DNA of 64,000 nt, taken from NCBI RefSeq assembly GCF_013368755.1, contig NC_049562.1, positions 868,001-932,000 on the forward strand, written 5' to 3'. This stretch comes from Talaromyces rugulosus (taxonomy: Eukaryota > Ascomycota > Eurotiomycetes > Eurotiales > Trichocomaceae). The notes below the pieces were generated by a model. That model did not search any database, was not told the origin of the DNA, and saw only the letters and a program-made list of their open reading frames with translations. The translations under genes and the position numbers were made by a program. This document shows, piece after piece, positions 36,274 through 48,476 of this stretch; the first letter of the stretch is position 1, and every line of letters begins with the position of its first letter.

Positions 36274-37593
36274 ATGCGGTATACTACGAGGCTGAATGTT
36301 CTCGTCGGCCTCGCCTTCCTCAGTTTTCTCATCGCTTTGCGACTGGTTTATGTATCTGACTATGGATTGCCTATCCGAGGGAAATGGGATAGCTGGGCGG
36401 ATGTCAAAGCTCCGCCCTTAGCGAGCTCTCCGGACCATAGACTTGTTGTCTTTGGTGATGCTTGGAGCTACACTGGCGCGCGACTCCACGACCGAGGCAA
36501 GGGATGGCCTGAATGGGTTTGCACAAGTGTAAGGATAGCCCTCTCCTCCCCTTTTTTACAATGGTAGCACTTCTAACTTGACATAGTGGCCGTGTCGCCT
36601 AGAGACCTACGCTCAACAGGACCATGCCTGCCAAGGCCCCTTTTGCGGATCTGTTGTTGACGACCTCGAACTTCAGAAGATCACATCGGACCTTAATGAG
36701 CTGAGAGAGCCTTTACCAGACCTTCGTGCTCAAGTTGATCAATGGTTGACCTCCGAGCATGAGGCAATGCTCAAGGACCCTGCGGGCGGTGACATGCACG
36801 CCCGAATGAACGACACTGTATTCGCCGTTTCGTTTGTGGTATGGGATATCTGGAAATTCCTCCACGCGCCTTTGGGCGACACCATCAAGAGCTCCATCAG
36901 CCGCAGCATTGACTCGCTCTTCGAGCAGCTGAACCGTCTACCTGCAGAAAGCGGGTTTGGCGACGTAAGGGTCGTCCTGATGTTGTCCATTGATCCGACT
37001 TTCCTTCCAGCGTTTGATGCGACGGCAGGGCAAAAAGACATGGTCTCAATCGTGGAGCAGTGGAACAGGGAATTGCAAGAAAAGGCCAGGGAATGGGAAG
37101 GCGGGTCCATGTATATTTTCGACACTAATGAGTTCCTTCTGGACCAGGTTCGGGGATACCAATACTACGCTGCTGGCATGCTTGACGCGAATGGGCTTTG
37201 GGAAGAAAACCCATGGGACGATGTCGAGCACCCCTGTGTTGAAAGCACGGGCAAATGGATGACGTTCCTGGGTAACGAGAGCAAAACATGTGAAAATCCA
37301 GATAAATTTTTGTTTTGGTAAGCATTTTCCCTCCCCGCACTTGTCCTGATGAGGAAACAAAGACTACAGACAGCTGACACATTGTGCGGCACTTCAGGGA
37401 TGGCCTGCATCTCGGCCCGACAGCGAATGAGCTTATGGGCACAGAAATCTTTCATAGCATTGAAAGTTCCTGGATCGAGAACAACGATGCTGTAGCTCCC
37501 GAACCCGAGAACCACGAAGCCGAGCAGACCGATAGCACACCTATAAATAGACGCACATCCCGGAGAAACGCAGGCGTTTCTTTCGGACGCTAA
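36274..37593 (+). CDS. membrane-anchored SGNH/GDSL-like protein
   Basis: Three exons: 36274-36528, 36587-37317 and 37398-37593, giving 393 residues. A signal anchor at about 7-23 places the rest outside the cytosol. The first conserved block reads VVFGDAWSYTG (61-68), where GDSL/SGNH hydrolases have G-D-S. The last block, DGLHLGPTANELMG, contains the D-x-x-H pair (Asp 330, His 333) expected of the family. The middle part (MNDTVFAVSFVVWDIWKF, VRVVLMLSIDPTFLPAF, YYAAGMLDANGLW) fits the fungal SGNH-like group. The Ser nucleophile position is Ala 63, so it may be inactive or use Ser 65. The start is ATG 36274; an upstream in-frame codon is TTG. The C-terminal tail (about 350-393) looks disordered. 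Confidence 0.75.
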
Positions 37594-39465
37594 TCCGTCC
37601 GTTCCTCAATGTTTAATACCAGAAGACGCAGCCGTTCTTGTTTCTTTGACTGAATAGTTTTATGGCGCCCACGTAGGTCCCTGGGCATCTCTTTGGGGTT
37701 GCGCATGACACAGCAAGAAGATCGACCACGAGTTCCATGGGAAACACGCCGAAAGTCTTCTGTCTGCTTGGCTAGCTACCTCATCCGGCCAGTTCTGTTC
37801 TCACTGCCGCAGCGTGGATGAGTAAGGGTTGCTTGCTGTTAGCACCATGTGACAAGTCACCCAAGCGGTGAACGGGACTGGTGCTTTCATTCCCATTATT
37901 CCCCGACGCAGGAGAGGGAGAGACTACCAGGGATTGACGAGGCACCAGCCTTGCCTATGCAGTGGTTTCCACCGAGAGAATCAGGCTGCAAGCCACACCC
38001 CAGCATATTTCCGGGATGAGGCGGTCGACCTGTCTTCACTATTAGATGAAATCTTGTATATACGATGTAAATTACTTTGTTCTCTTCATCTCTTTTAAAA
38101 TATCATGGTCGCCTACCAGCATTGCATCCATCCCTATTCTATGCTATTCTCTTTCTTTCCTTTTCTGATCTATTCTTAATTCTCCTCGCGGCCTAAGACT
38201 TGTTACACTCCAACCCGTTTGTCTTGGGCGAGTCTCCAATAATGGAAACAGCGCCCGTTTGTTCACACCCATAACCCACGCAAGGCTCCTGTCGAATCAA
38301 GTCAATAAAGACGTATCGTTGGCTGCATTTCTCCGGATGGGGAGCGTTGGTGTCTTGTCACCCAGCAGGCTAAGCATGCACATTGCCGCATTAGGCAATG
38401 CAAACAAAGAAAGTCAAACGAGGGCCCCGGGTCGATTCGATAACAATAGAGCCCTTGTCTGTCCCTTCTCTCTCTCTTTCTTTCTGCCTGTCTGTCTGCT
38501 TGTCTGTTTATTTCCGTCCCAGCCAAAGCAAGGGAGAAAGAAAGAAAGAGAAGTAGTAGACAAAAAAGAGCCACGAGGCCAGGCCAAGCGCCTCTTGAAC
38601 CGTTCGAATGATGCCAGTCATTGTCTGCACCCCCTTTCACCGACTCCTCGACTCCCAATTTAAGCTTCTGTCAATTGTACAACCACGCATCAAGAATGAA
38701 ACAAACGGTGGGAGAGATCATCTGCGCCCCTCTTCTTGACACCTTGTTGGCTATTATTTGAAATCCTGCCCGAAAGGGGACAAAGCAAATACCCAGCACG
38801 TCTTTCGACCACCCAATCCCCCGCGGCTCTCTAAATTTAAATTGCAGATTTACTTGTTCATCACATTGAACCGTTCACCTTCTTTTTTCTTTTTTCTTCC
38901 CGTTTTCCGCTTTCCATTTTTTTATTTTTGTATGAAAAAAGAAAGTCCTCGAAACAAAGGCGGAGTCCGGCTCCGTAGACCGTTTCTTGTCCAGTCCAGG
39001 CATTGTACTGGTTGATGGTTTCATGTACATCTCGGACCGGGCATTGTACACAGGTGTTCGACTAGCAGGTAACTAGCCGTGATAAAGTCCTTGTGGTGGA
39101 GAAGCACCAACAGGCACTCAAACTGGTTGTATTGACGTGTGCATAGTTAGCGCCTGTGCTATAGATATCTCCGATCTGGGTGATCCTTTTTTCCTTTTCT
39201 TTTTTTAGCCCCTGCTTCTTCATCGATTCCCAATCTTACATATGTACCCACTGCCTCCCGCCGGTCACCGTCACCCATGCATCCATCTACTGTACTTGTA
39301 CAACGCCGTTGCTGCAGATACTTGACTGATTGATTGATAAATATCTCCCGAGGGTGGTAGTCATCTTTTCTTGTCATTGATATATATGTTTATACATTGA
39401 TTGGTCTATATATATCCCTATATATATACATCTGGTGCTGTCTGAAAGACGTGCTGCCCCCCGTC
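37594..39465. other. 1.9-kb intergenic upstream of HMG-box gene
   Basis: No conserved coding content. It contains long pyrimidine or purine tracts (38460-38550, 38880-38950) and TATATA clusters near 39380-39430. Long leaders with small upstream frames are usual for fungal regulatory genes, so much of it may be promoter and 5' UTR. Confidence 0.45.
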
Positions 39466-41550
39466 ATGTCCTTCGACCGTGTGCTCCCAAGGCCACAAGC
39501 CTTGTACGATGAATCTGCAAACCGCGTTCACCGAACCACCACCAGCAGTCTGCTGGAGCACAAGATCATGCACGATAGCACAAGACTCATGTCAATTATC
39601 GACAACATGCCACGTTCACCTGCTAGCATTCCCAGGTCCAACGACTCGGATAGCTGCTCGACCGCCCTGGGGCAGATGAACCTGTCGTCCATCAACAAAG
39701 AGAAGATCGCCGAGAACGGCCACCTCCAACCAAGTATCGCGAGTCCCTCGAGGCAGCACGATACCTCTGGAGGATCGACTATCGAGTTGCCGCTCCGTGA
39801 GCGGTCAGCCCCGGGCAGTCCTACCAAGCTGGAGTCTGCCAAGGAGGCGGCATCGCAATTCTGTCTTTGCCAGCCAGATCCGAAAATCCCGAGACCGAGG
39901 AATGGTGAGTTGTAACCCTTAGTAGAGAGACATATTCTGGGAATTTGTGCAGAGGCTGATTCTTGAGTATAGCATTCATTTTGTATAGGCAACACTATCA
40001 GGCTGCTGTCGTTGCCCAGAATCCCGGGCTTGCAAATCCGGAGATTTCTAAAATCATTGGAGAGCAATGGCGAGCTCTCTCGACAGATACCAAAGAGGAA
40101 TGGAAAGCACTGGCAGAGGTATATATAACCTTACCGTCTAGGCCGAAAACATGTCTGACATCAGATGCAACAGGCCGAGAAAGCTCGACATCAGCAGCAG
40201 TATCCGGATTATCGGTACCAACCAAGACGATTCGGACGTGATGGCTTTGGCCGCAATGGCTCGGTATCCACTGGCAGCCAGCTAGGCTCAACAACATGCA
40301 ATCGTTGTGGCGGACGCCTGATGAATCCACCCTCGACACCACACACGCCCTTGACAGCAACCATGCCGCCTTTGAGCAGCCGCTCCTCACAGGGGGGGTC
40401 AACCCCGCCACACAATGGCTCCTCTCGCGGAAGCAAGCCTGAGCGCCGTTCAAACTCGATGCAATTGTTTAGTGAATCAGACCGCCGAATGTCACAATGG
40501 AAAGAAGCCGACCCTGCCCCAGGAGAAGCCAAACGCCGCCGTCTCAATAGTACCGCATTTCAACGGACGGACAGTCCAGATAGTGAGCCATACTCGCTCT
40601 CTTCTCAGAAAACATACATTTCGCGCCCAGGGGTGGGCTTTTTCCGTAGTCACGTTGATCCCGGTCCCAAGACTCCCAACGGGCGAGTGCCTCGCCGGGG
40701 GGATGGAGATGGACACAGCGATCCGAGTTTGATACTGCCACCGCTAAAATCAAACGGTCTTGCAGCGCGGAGTCAAACTGACACAGTAATGAACATCCCC
40801 GTCTTGAACAAAATCAAGGTTCTGGCCAACATCTCTCCGCCGCTTTCTGACCGCAGCGAGTCGCAACCAAAGGGCGTCGTGGTTGCTATCGACGGCCAGG
40901 ATCCCGCTCAAGTCAGAGTCATGATGGAGCACCTTGGACGCATGATGTCTCAGGATAGCAAGTATATTGTTAGAATCTTCGAAGGGCCTGACATGCTTTC
41001 TCGTCGAGGTTCAACTACGGGCCAAATGGGCGATGCTACGGTCGATTATCTCAACGTCATATCCGCATGGCATCGAATCTCAGATGACATTGTTCAGTTT
41101 GTCAGCTCGGATCTCCCTGTTAGCGAGTCAAAGGACTCTTCTAGAACCGGGACGCCGCAATCTGATACCGCGAGGTCTACAGAACGCAGCCTTTCACCCT
41201 CAGTGATCAATGAAAACGCAATTCCGGTTGCGTTGGTTCCTCGGTACCAGCTCACCACTGCAGATGCATTCGCCTGCACGATTCCGATAAAGGATCGCTA
41301 CGCGCTTCTAGACCATTGGCAGTGGATGGCATCCCTCTGGCGGGCATGCGTTGGTCCTGATGTGACTATCCACATTCGCGAGTGTGATAGAGACGAGATG
41401 GAGCGTCATGGCTCGGGAAACCCTGTCGAGATACGGCTCACTGAGGCTCGTACGCTGATCGTCCGGCGCCTAACAGACTCGAGCAAGGATTTGGAGGAGA
41501 AAGCTCTCCGACGTGTCGGATTTGAGCTGGAAGAATTTCTTACGCGGTAG
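39466..41550 (+). CDS. HMG-box transcription factor
   Basis: Three exons: 39466-39904, 39973-40118 and 40174-41550, giving 653 residues. After a Ser/Pro-rich N-terminus, an HMG box of the sequence-specific MATA/SOX type spans about 142-212. It contains PKIPRPRNAFILYRQHYQ, NPEISKIIGEQWRALS, WKALAE and the joined EKARHQQQYPDYRYQPRR. Both introns fall inside the box, and its integrity confirms both joins. For intron 2 I chose the acceptor at 40173; using the upstream CAG at 40164 would insert three residues (MQQ) into helix 3. The rest is disordered except for a conserved C-terminal block (about 540-650, PRYQLTTADAFACTIPIKDRYALLDHWQWMASLWRACVGPD). Targets are unknown; related proteins regulate mating or development. 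Confidence 0.88.
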
Positions 41551-41933
41551 CGTATATGTAGTCACTTTTCATGTATTGTTATAGAGTGTTTCAGATCCGT
41601 TAATTATCAATTTAACATCCCTAAAGGAATTTTGAAAGATGAGATGTCTCTCAGTATTTCCATCCATAATATATGCATCCCACAAGGCGGTGGAAATTCT
41701 GACCAATCAGAATACAAGCGCCTTGCGCCCTGTCATTCTGCCGCGATAACCTCTTATCGCCGATAGCCTTTCGTCTCTTCTTTCCCCCCAGCACCGTCCC
41801 TTCTATTTCCCTTCGTTTTCGCCGGACATTGTCTACTCTGTAGACATGTTCATTTAAAAAATCCCCTTTCTCGGTTGTCTGAGAGTTAGTTGATTCATTT
41901 TTGTTGTGTGAAGTTGAGTATGGAGTGGGCAAG
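41551..41933. other. intergenic
   Basis: Spacer between two genes on the same strand, holding the 3' end of one and the promoter of the next. Nothing distinctive was seen. Confidence 0.5.
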
Positions 41934-44900
41934 ATGTCGCCTGCAGCCGTCGCAGATCCGATTCTTGTCGCGGGGGAGATTGAGTTGAGGGTAAGTGTCG
42001 TTTGTCTGATTTATTATATCTGATTTCCTGCCATATTGAGCCAATCTAACCATATTGAAACAGAACCAGATCGATTCTTTCCCTCTTTCCAAGTCATTGA
42101 ATGCCGAAACCCTCTCGATACCGTCCGAAGATGCCAAACCTCTTCCCTACTCATTACCCATCTCCGATTTACCCGGTACAACTTCATCCCAGCGTCTAAG
42201 AACCACCCCACACAAAGGCGATTATCTGCCAGTCGGTATCTTGCGAAGGAACGATCAGATCGATCTCCAGTCACCCAAGAGTCGTCGTTTTCCAGATGCC
42301 GAACTTGCGAGTTTGGAGAAACAAGGCTGGATAAAGCTTCGCTGGCATGCGTATGAGTCACACCCTGGATGGTCATTTGTGCAAGTCTATGTATTACCCC
42401 ATGATGTTGCACGAAACCTTATTCCACGTACGAGCAATACTTTGAGAAAGTCTCTCAAGCTTGTCATGTCGAGTATTGATAGGTCTCCGGCGGCCTTCAA
42501 TGGACAATTCGAGCCAATTTCTTCAGAACAAGAAAAAGATGCTGCTGAAGATGAATCGTTGTGGTACATTTTCAATACTTTGAATAACCCTGATCCTGTT
42601 ATTGAAAATGTCCACGATGCGGATGGTCGATTGGCTATGGAGGAGCTAATGTCCAGCTCGACAACCCACGACACAAATTCCCGGATGTCATATGGAGTTT
42701 TCGGGCTCAAGACCCCATTGCACCCTTATCAGTGTCGTTCGGCTGCGACTATGATTCAACGAGAAGTTCATCCCAAGCAAATGCTCGACCCTCGATTGCA
42801 GACATACACGACACCACATGGCGAGGAGTATTATTACGACAAAGAAGATGCCATTCTTCTGCGTGAGAAACGTCTTTATTCGGAAGCCTGTGGAGGTGAG
42901 TATCCATAATGTTACTACCTTAGAGTTTAGGTCTGACGAGATAGTAGGCATCCTTGCAGAGACTATGGGTTGCGGGAAAACCTTGATCTGTCTATCAGTT
43001 ATTTTATCAACCAGAGGCCATGTCCCTCGCATTCCGATAGAGTACCAGGACACATCGGCTCCAGTTCGGAGTACGACTGGGTCTCTCGTTGAAATGGCAG
43101 CTGCAACTGCTGGTCGATTTTCTGTTTCTTGGCGGAGCTATTTCCAGCATTTGAGAGATTCAGGTATGAATTACGAACGATGCGTGAAAGCTTGCGAGCG
43201 CAACAGGGGACACTACACGATACCTCCTCCGCCATCACGGTATCAGAGTCGTGGTGGATGGCTAGCGAGACCGCCAGCAATTAAACTCTATCTAAACTCA
43301 GGCACACTGATCATTGTTCCTCCTAATCTTGTTGACCATTGGGCATCCGAAATCAATGCTCATACCGAAGGGCTGCGAGTGCTTGTTTTAAGTGGTCGGC
43401 ATGACAAAATACCACCAGCTGATGAATTGCCACAGTATGATATCATACTATTCTCGCGTACTCGATTCGAAAAGGAAGCTGGAGAGCCTGAAACTAACCG
43501 TCGTTTTCCTCAACCTGCAGAATCACCCTTGAAGAAATTTCATTGGCTCCGAATCATCGTTGATGAGGGGCATAACGTTGCTGGCCATGGGCACAAGTCT
43601 AGCACTATGCACATGTTGGACCAGCTACATGTCGAACGTAGATGGGTGGTTTCTGGAACGCCCTCGAACGGGCTCTATGGTGCCGAGCTTAGTATTGCCT
43701 CGCAACAGACTCTCACGACCGACACTGAGTCGGCTGAGGATGCGACATCTTCTACTTTGCACTCTCGGAAAAGGACAGGAACCAGGACTGACGAGGAATT
43801 GAAAGATGTGGACAAATTGCGACTGATTGTCGTCGAGTTCTTGAAACACAAACCCTGGGCAAATTCTCGCTCGGATGACCCGGCAAATTGGACAAAGTAC
43901 ATCAAACCCATAGGCGAGGATGGCAGACGCCGAAAATCTCCTTCTCTGCGAGCTGTTCTGCAAGGTCTGGTTGTTAGACACCAGCTAGACGTCATCAACG
44001 ATGAACTTCCGCTTCCACGACTGTATAACAAAGTCGTCAGCCTGGAACCGACGTTTTATGATAAGATGTCCCTGAATATTTTCCTTCTCTCCTTGGCCGT
44101 CAACGCCATTACATCCGAGCGCACGGATCTAGACTACATGTTCCACAGCCGGAATAGAAAGCATCTAAGCGTGCTGATCAATAACCTACGCCAGGCTGGA
44201 TTTTGGTGGACAGGACACAAAGAAAAGGAGATTAAAGCGACTATGGATGTGGCAGTCAAATACATGGAAAAGAACAGGGAAAAAATGATGGCAAATGATG
44301 TCAAGCTCCTATCTGAAGGGATAGAAATAGCTCGCCGAGCGCTATCTTGCAAAAGCTACGCCGCGTTCTATCACTTTGACGAACTTGGTGTTTATGTTCA
44401 AGACTTTCCTGAACACAGTCGTAGGATCTGGTCACTGGTGCACGATCGGGATAATTCCAATGATTTGCTTTTAGGAATATCCCAAGCACGGCTTGCCCAG
44501 TCCTTTGTGATATCGAATCTGATAGATGAAGATCCGTCAGATGGCCTTGCAGGGGCGGGAATCACTGCTCGTCGTGAACTGTCACAGCGATCTCAAAAGC
44601 CTACAAAAAAGGCAAACGAATCTGGTGCAGCCGATACCCTGACACACAAGAACAAGCCAGCAGAAAATCGCATACCTCGAAAGACGTTTCATAAAGGCGT
44701 CACCATGAAACTACCCCAGAAATCGCCGCTGACGGGCACGAAAGTGATTGCAACAGCCTCTGCAAAGCTCACATATCTCCTGGATAAAGTACAGGAACTT
44801 CACAAAGCAGAGAAAATAATTATTTTTTATGAGAACAACAACACCGCGTTTTGGATAGCCGAAGGTCTAGAAATGCTAGGTATCGAGTTTAGAATCTACG

Positions 44901-45655
44901 CAAACACGCTGAAGACGAGCCAAAAGGCAGCGTATCTCTCGCTCTTTGAAGAGTCCTCCAGTGTGCGTATTCTACTTATGGATCTACGACAGGCTTCCCA
45001 CGGACTACATATTGCTAGCGCATCTCGTGTCTTTATTGTGAATCCGATATGGCGGCCCAATGTTGAGAGTCAAGCTATCAAGCGAGCTCACCGAATCGGC
45101 CAAATCAAACCTGTCTTTGTGGAGACGCTGGTCCTCAAAGATACGCTAGAGGAGAAGATGCTACACAGGCGAAAGGAAATGTCCAACTCTGAGATGCAGC
45201 ATGCCGAGAAAGACATGCTGGAAGACTCAACCATGAGCTCCATCATTCAAAACGAGGGCTTCTATCCTTTGCCCGAGAATGACGAGCTCATCAAGCCAGC
45301 GTACCTGCAAGAGCCTTCTGGTTTCTTTGACCGTCACGAGTTGCCGATTCCGGACGATTACGTAGATGCCCTTTCTGCAGTACTAAATTACCCCGTCACC
45401 CCGACCAAACGCCGGGCAGTTGATTACCAGATAGTCGAGTCGGATGTCTCGCCCGAGCACACGCCCAAGAAGAAGAAGAAGAAGGTGGGCCTACGATTCC
45501 AGGTCGTCGGCGAGAATGGGGTTATCATGACTCCGCCGAGGGGATCTAGATCACCAGAAGCATCTGGAATGGTTACTCCTGAAGGGACTCCGATGACCCC
45601 CCGCGGCAATGAAACGGGTTCGCCAGCCCCAGGATCCAGCTTGTTTGGAGGATGA
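41934..45655 (+). CDS. SNF2-family helicase-like ATPase
   Basis: Three exons: 41934-41990, 42064-42895 and 42948-45655, giving 1198 residues. The second intron splits the glycine just before the Walker A region, and the join gives GILAETMGCGKTLICLSVIL (K307 T308). Motif II is VDEGH (502-505 as D-E-G-H, where DEAH or DEGH is usual). The C-terminal helicase lobe ends with the SNF2 hallmark AHRIGQ (1012-1015). A long insertion (about 530-830) lies between the lobes. No RING finger is visible, so this is not a Rad5/Rad16 orthologue in the strict sense. The family uses ATP to move along double-stranded DNA or remodel protein-DNA complexes. The C-terminal 150 residues are disordered with a Lys run (KKKKKKVGLRF), a possible nuclear signal. 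The first exon is short, and its start is the least certain part. Confidence 0.88.
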
Positions 45656-45950
45656 TTTGACGAGGTTCATGAATTTCAGGAATTTCCCTTGAAATATGTC
45701 TTGCTATTTTATGAGAGATGTTTGCTATTAGTTTATTATTAGCTTAATGATGTTATGGGAGTATCAAATTTCACAAGCTTAATCCACTATCTTATCGCGC
45801 ATGCCCCGCATCACCTCTAACATTAACCATCCCCAGGCACATCATCTCTTATGCGCCTCTTCTTTTGAGATCAAAGGACAAACGAAACATAATTCTCTTC
45901 AAAATAGCTTTATAAACACGCGCGCTATATTTGGCCCTAAATTTGAGGCA
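45656..45950. other. intergenic
   Basis: Short spacer. The next gene's frame is open upstream to 45801, but I treat that part as leader. Confidence 0.45.
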
Positions 45951-47038
45951 ATGACCGACGACTCCAATCGCGCAAGCGCAAAGAAAAGCGCCAAAACAAT
46001 CATCATCGGGCTCTCCGGCCCGTCTTCAAGCGGGAAAACGACTCTTGCGCGGCTTCTACGCAGCATATTCGCGGATGAAAAACGAGTGAGAACGTTTATT
46101 ATTCATGAAGATGATTTTTATCATTCGGACGATAAGTACGAAAGTCAAAAAAAGGAAGAAAGAGAGAGAGAGACAGAGAATGGCTAATACGAGTAATGAC
46201 GACGGGTAGGATTCCAGTTACAAAGACCGCACGCGGAGAATTAGTTCAGGACTGGGATACTGCTGGCGCAATCGACATTGATTTCCTAGCATCAGCGCTG
46301 GCATATGTGCGGAAAAATGGGAGGTTGCCGCCCAGGTTACAAAGCAAAGAGGATCAGAACGATGCTACGAATCCCGACGTTGAGGAGGCGAGGATACAAG
46401 ATGTGAGCAGGGTTGTGCGCGAGCGGATCGCGAGTGAATATTCCAAACCGGATACAACGAAAGAAGGAGGAGAAGAAGTGCCCTTGACAATTGCATTCCT
46501 GGAAGGATTTCTACTCTATGCGCCACCAGTCGCGGAGGATGCTTCACATATTTTGCGCTCTGTTCACGACGGTATCGATCTGCATCTTTTCCTCCCGGCA
46601 CCCTACGATACAGTCAAAGCACGGCGAGAAGCGAGGAGTGGGTATGTGACAATCGGACCTGCGCCGACGCCAACGGCCGAGCGTTCTGCAGAAGCTGAAC
46701 ACCTTGGACATTCATCGGTAAACCTCGATGAGAAAGATGATAGTGCGCCGCAGAACTTTTGGACGGATCCCCCGGGCTATGTTGACGATATTGTCTGGCC
46801 GATGTATGTGCAGGACCATGCGTGGTTGCTGATGCCGGAAGGGGAAGATAGTAGTAAACAGTCACTGGCGGCGGCGTCTGGGACTCGGAATGAGAGCGAA
46901 CTGTTGAAGCTGGCCGGACAAGGAGTGAATTTACGGACTGACACGGGTGTCCTGATCGCACCAGGCAAGGGAGAAAAGCCGATGACGGAAATTCTGGATT
47001 GGGCCGTTGATGAGATTCTTGGGTTTTTGAAAGTGTAA
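45951..47038 (+). CDS. nrk1: nicotinamide riboside kinase (Nrk1)
   Basis: Two exons, 45951-46135 and 46210-47038, give 337 residues. The P-loop GPSSSGKT is at 23-30 after an IIIGLSG strand. IHEDDFYHSDDK then joins across the intron to IPVTKTARGELVQDWDTAGAIDIDFL, the NRK signature in which the conserved Asp residues act on the riboside. EGFLLYAPP and LFLPAPYDTVKARREAR form the lid region. The family phosphorylates nicotinamide riboside to NMN in NAD salvage. It is longer than the yeast enzyme because of inserts around 110-145 and 215-250. I start at ATG 45951; an in-frame ATG at 45801 would add 50 residues that do not look conserved. The intron carries a purine-rich GA run. Confidence 0.88.
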
Positions 47039-47165
47039 ATAGACGGACGAGAAGAAAGACATAGATACAGATATAATTCGCATAGTTGTTGGGTAGTGGC
47101 ATGGATCTAATCATTATGAATTGTAAAGCATTTTGCGAGGACATGAGATGGAAGCTTGAGTTTCC

Positions 47166-47878
47166 CTAATATCTGTAGCGAGTCGAGTAGTCCTTGGGAC
47201 TGACGACGAGACCTCGACCTTTCTTAGCGCCACGATAGATGGTCTCGATAATGTCGATCAATTCTTGCTTGTCCTCACTAGAGTAGGTTTGTTAGTACTT
47301 ATCGCGTAAAATAAACAAGCAAGACGAGGGGCAACTTACAGCACCCAGTTCAGTTTGTTGTTGTTACCAGTTCCAAAATCACCTACCACTTGTTAGTAAG
47401 ATGTCTAAAATTCTTAAATAAAGTGTACTAACACATCATATGTTTATTGCGGAAGAAAAACTGAAACGAGGTTAGTCACGGCTATTGTGAGAGCAGCGAG
47501 GGAGAATCATGAACTGACCATAATTGTCATAGGATCATACAACTCGTACCTGACAGGCATTAGCAACCGAGCACAAGAAAATGGGCAGAGAGATGTTCTT
47601 ACATGGCATTAAAATCCGGGGTCTGCTCGATATCACACAGGTACAAGACAGCAAAGTTTTTGACTCTGTCTGCAATCTTGGATAGAACATCGTCTTGTCG
47701 TAGACTGTGCATGCATTAGCAGGGTACACCACAAAGACAAAACCAAAAACAAAGATACATACCAGTCAGGATGGGAGTCTTTGCCAAATCTGACTACGAC
47801 CAGGCGCTCATCTTCTGACAGGATGGCTTGATCGACTTGCCATGCATTCTGCAGATGCGGCAGGACCATAGAACCCAT
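47166..47878 (-). CDS. dib1: U5 snRNP 15-kDa protein Dib1/Dim1 (thioredoxin-like)
   Basis: Six exons: 47878-47763, 47704-47603, 47549-47519 (31 nt), 47460-47433 (28 nt), 47382-47340 and 47277-47166. The result is 143 residues, close to the family length. The spliced product matches Dim1/Dib1 from end to end: LPHLQNAWQVDQAILSEDERLVVVRFG, DFNAMYELYDPMTIM, FFFRNKHMM, FGTGNNNKLNW and the C-terminus KGRGLVVSPKDYSTRYRY. Dib1 is a core part of the U4/U6.U5 tri-snRNP and must leave for spliceosome activation. Two exons are among the smallest one meets in fungi and cannot be found by open-frame search. Each is fixed by phase, splice sites and conservation. Confidence 0.95.
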
Positions 47879-48476
47879 GGCTGGTTATGTTTTTAGTCGA
47901 CGTTGCAGTGTAAGAGAGTTTTCTCAAGAGCTGAAATAACCCCTTGAAGCTGCGTGCTGGCTGCAAGGGCTCTGGATGGAGGCGGGTTGAGAGTCTTGAA
48001 TATCTCGTTATTGTTCTTGCTCTTGTTCTTCAGCAGCATCCCGCCCGCGCTATGCCTATTGCGGATGTATACGTAGGCACCACCAAGTTACATCAGATCA
48101 AAAGTTGCTAGATCTCCAGCAGGTAAGTCATTCTTGGGCTGCTATACCAAGTATGTAAAAATCTGGGAGAAGCCCTTTACCACTTGCCATGACATGACTT
48201 AATTATGCTGTGCTCGCTTGATATTGCCATCGGAGTGGAGCACGCCCGTCCCAAAGCGGTAAGGCGGGCCTCAGCTAGAGAGAAAGTCGGCTGAGCCTCC
48301 TCGTCCCTTTTGTCGACCACACGCCCTGGCCGGACGGTGAATCTCAAGGCGAGACGCTCCATCTCGTCGTCTATCAGAATCTGTGACTGTGTTTATGTGT
48401 TAGAGGGACGCGCCCTCTTTCGACCGCCAATTCAGTGGTCAAAGACACGCTGACCTGACGACCTGTCCTCGCAACC
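47879..48476. other. intergenic between divergent genes
   Basis: Promoter region for dib1 and the following plus-strand gene. No repeat, RNA gene or supported small protein was seen. Confidence 0.5.

Noticed and set aside
38259..38663. 134-codon frame upstream of the HMG-box gene
   Set aside because: Its second half is a low-complexity CT then GA tract that stays open by composition, with no family features.
45801..45950. 50-residue N-terminal extension of nicotinamide riboside kinase
   Set aside because: The P-loop normally lies close to the N-terminus, and the extension has no conserved pattern.
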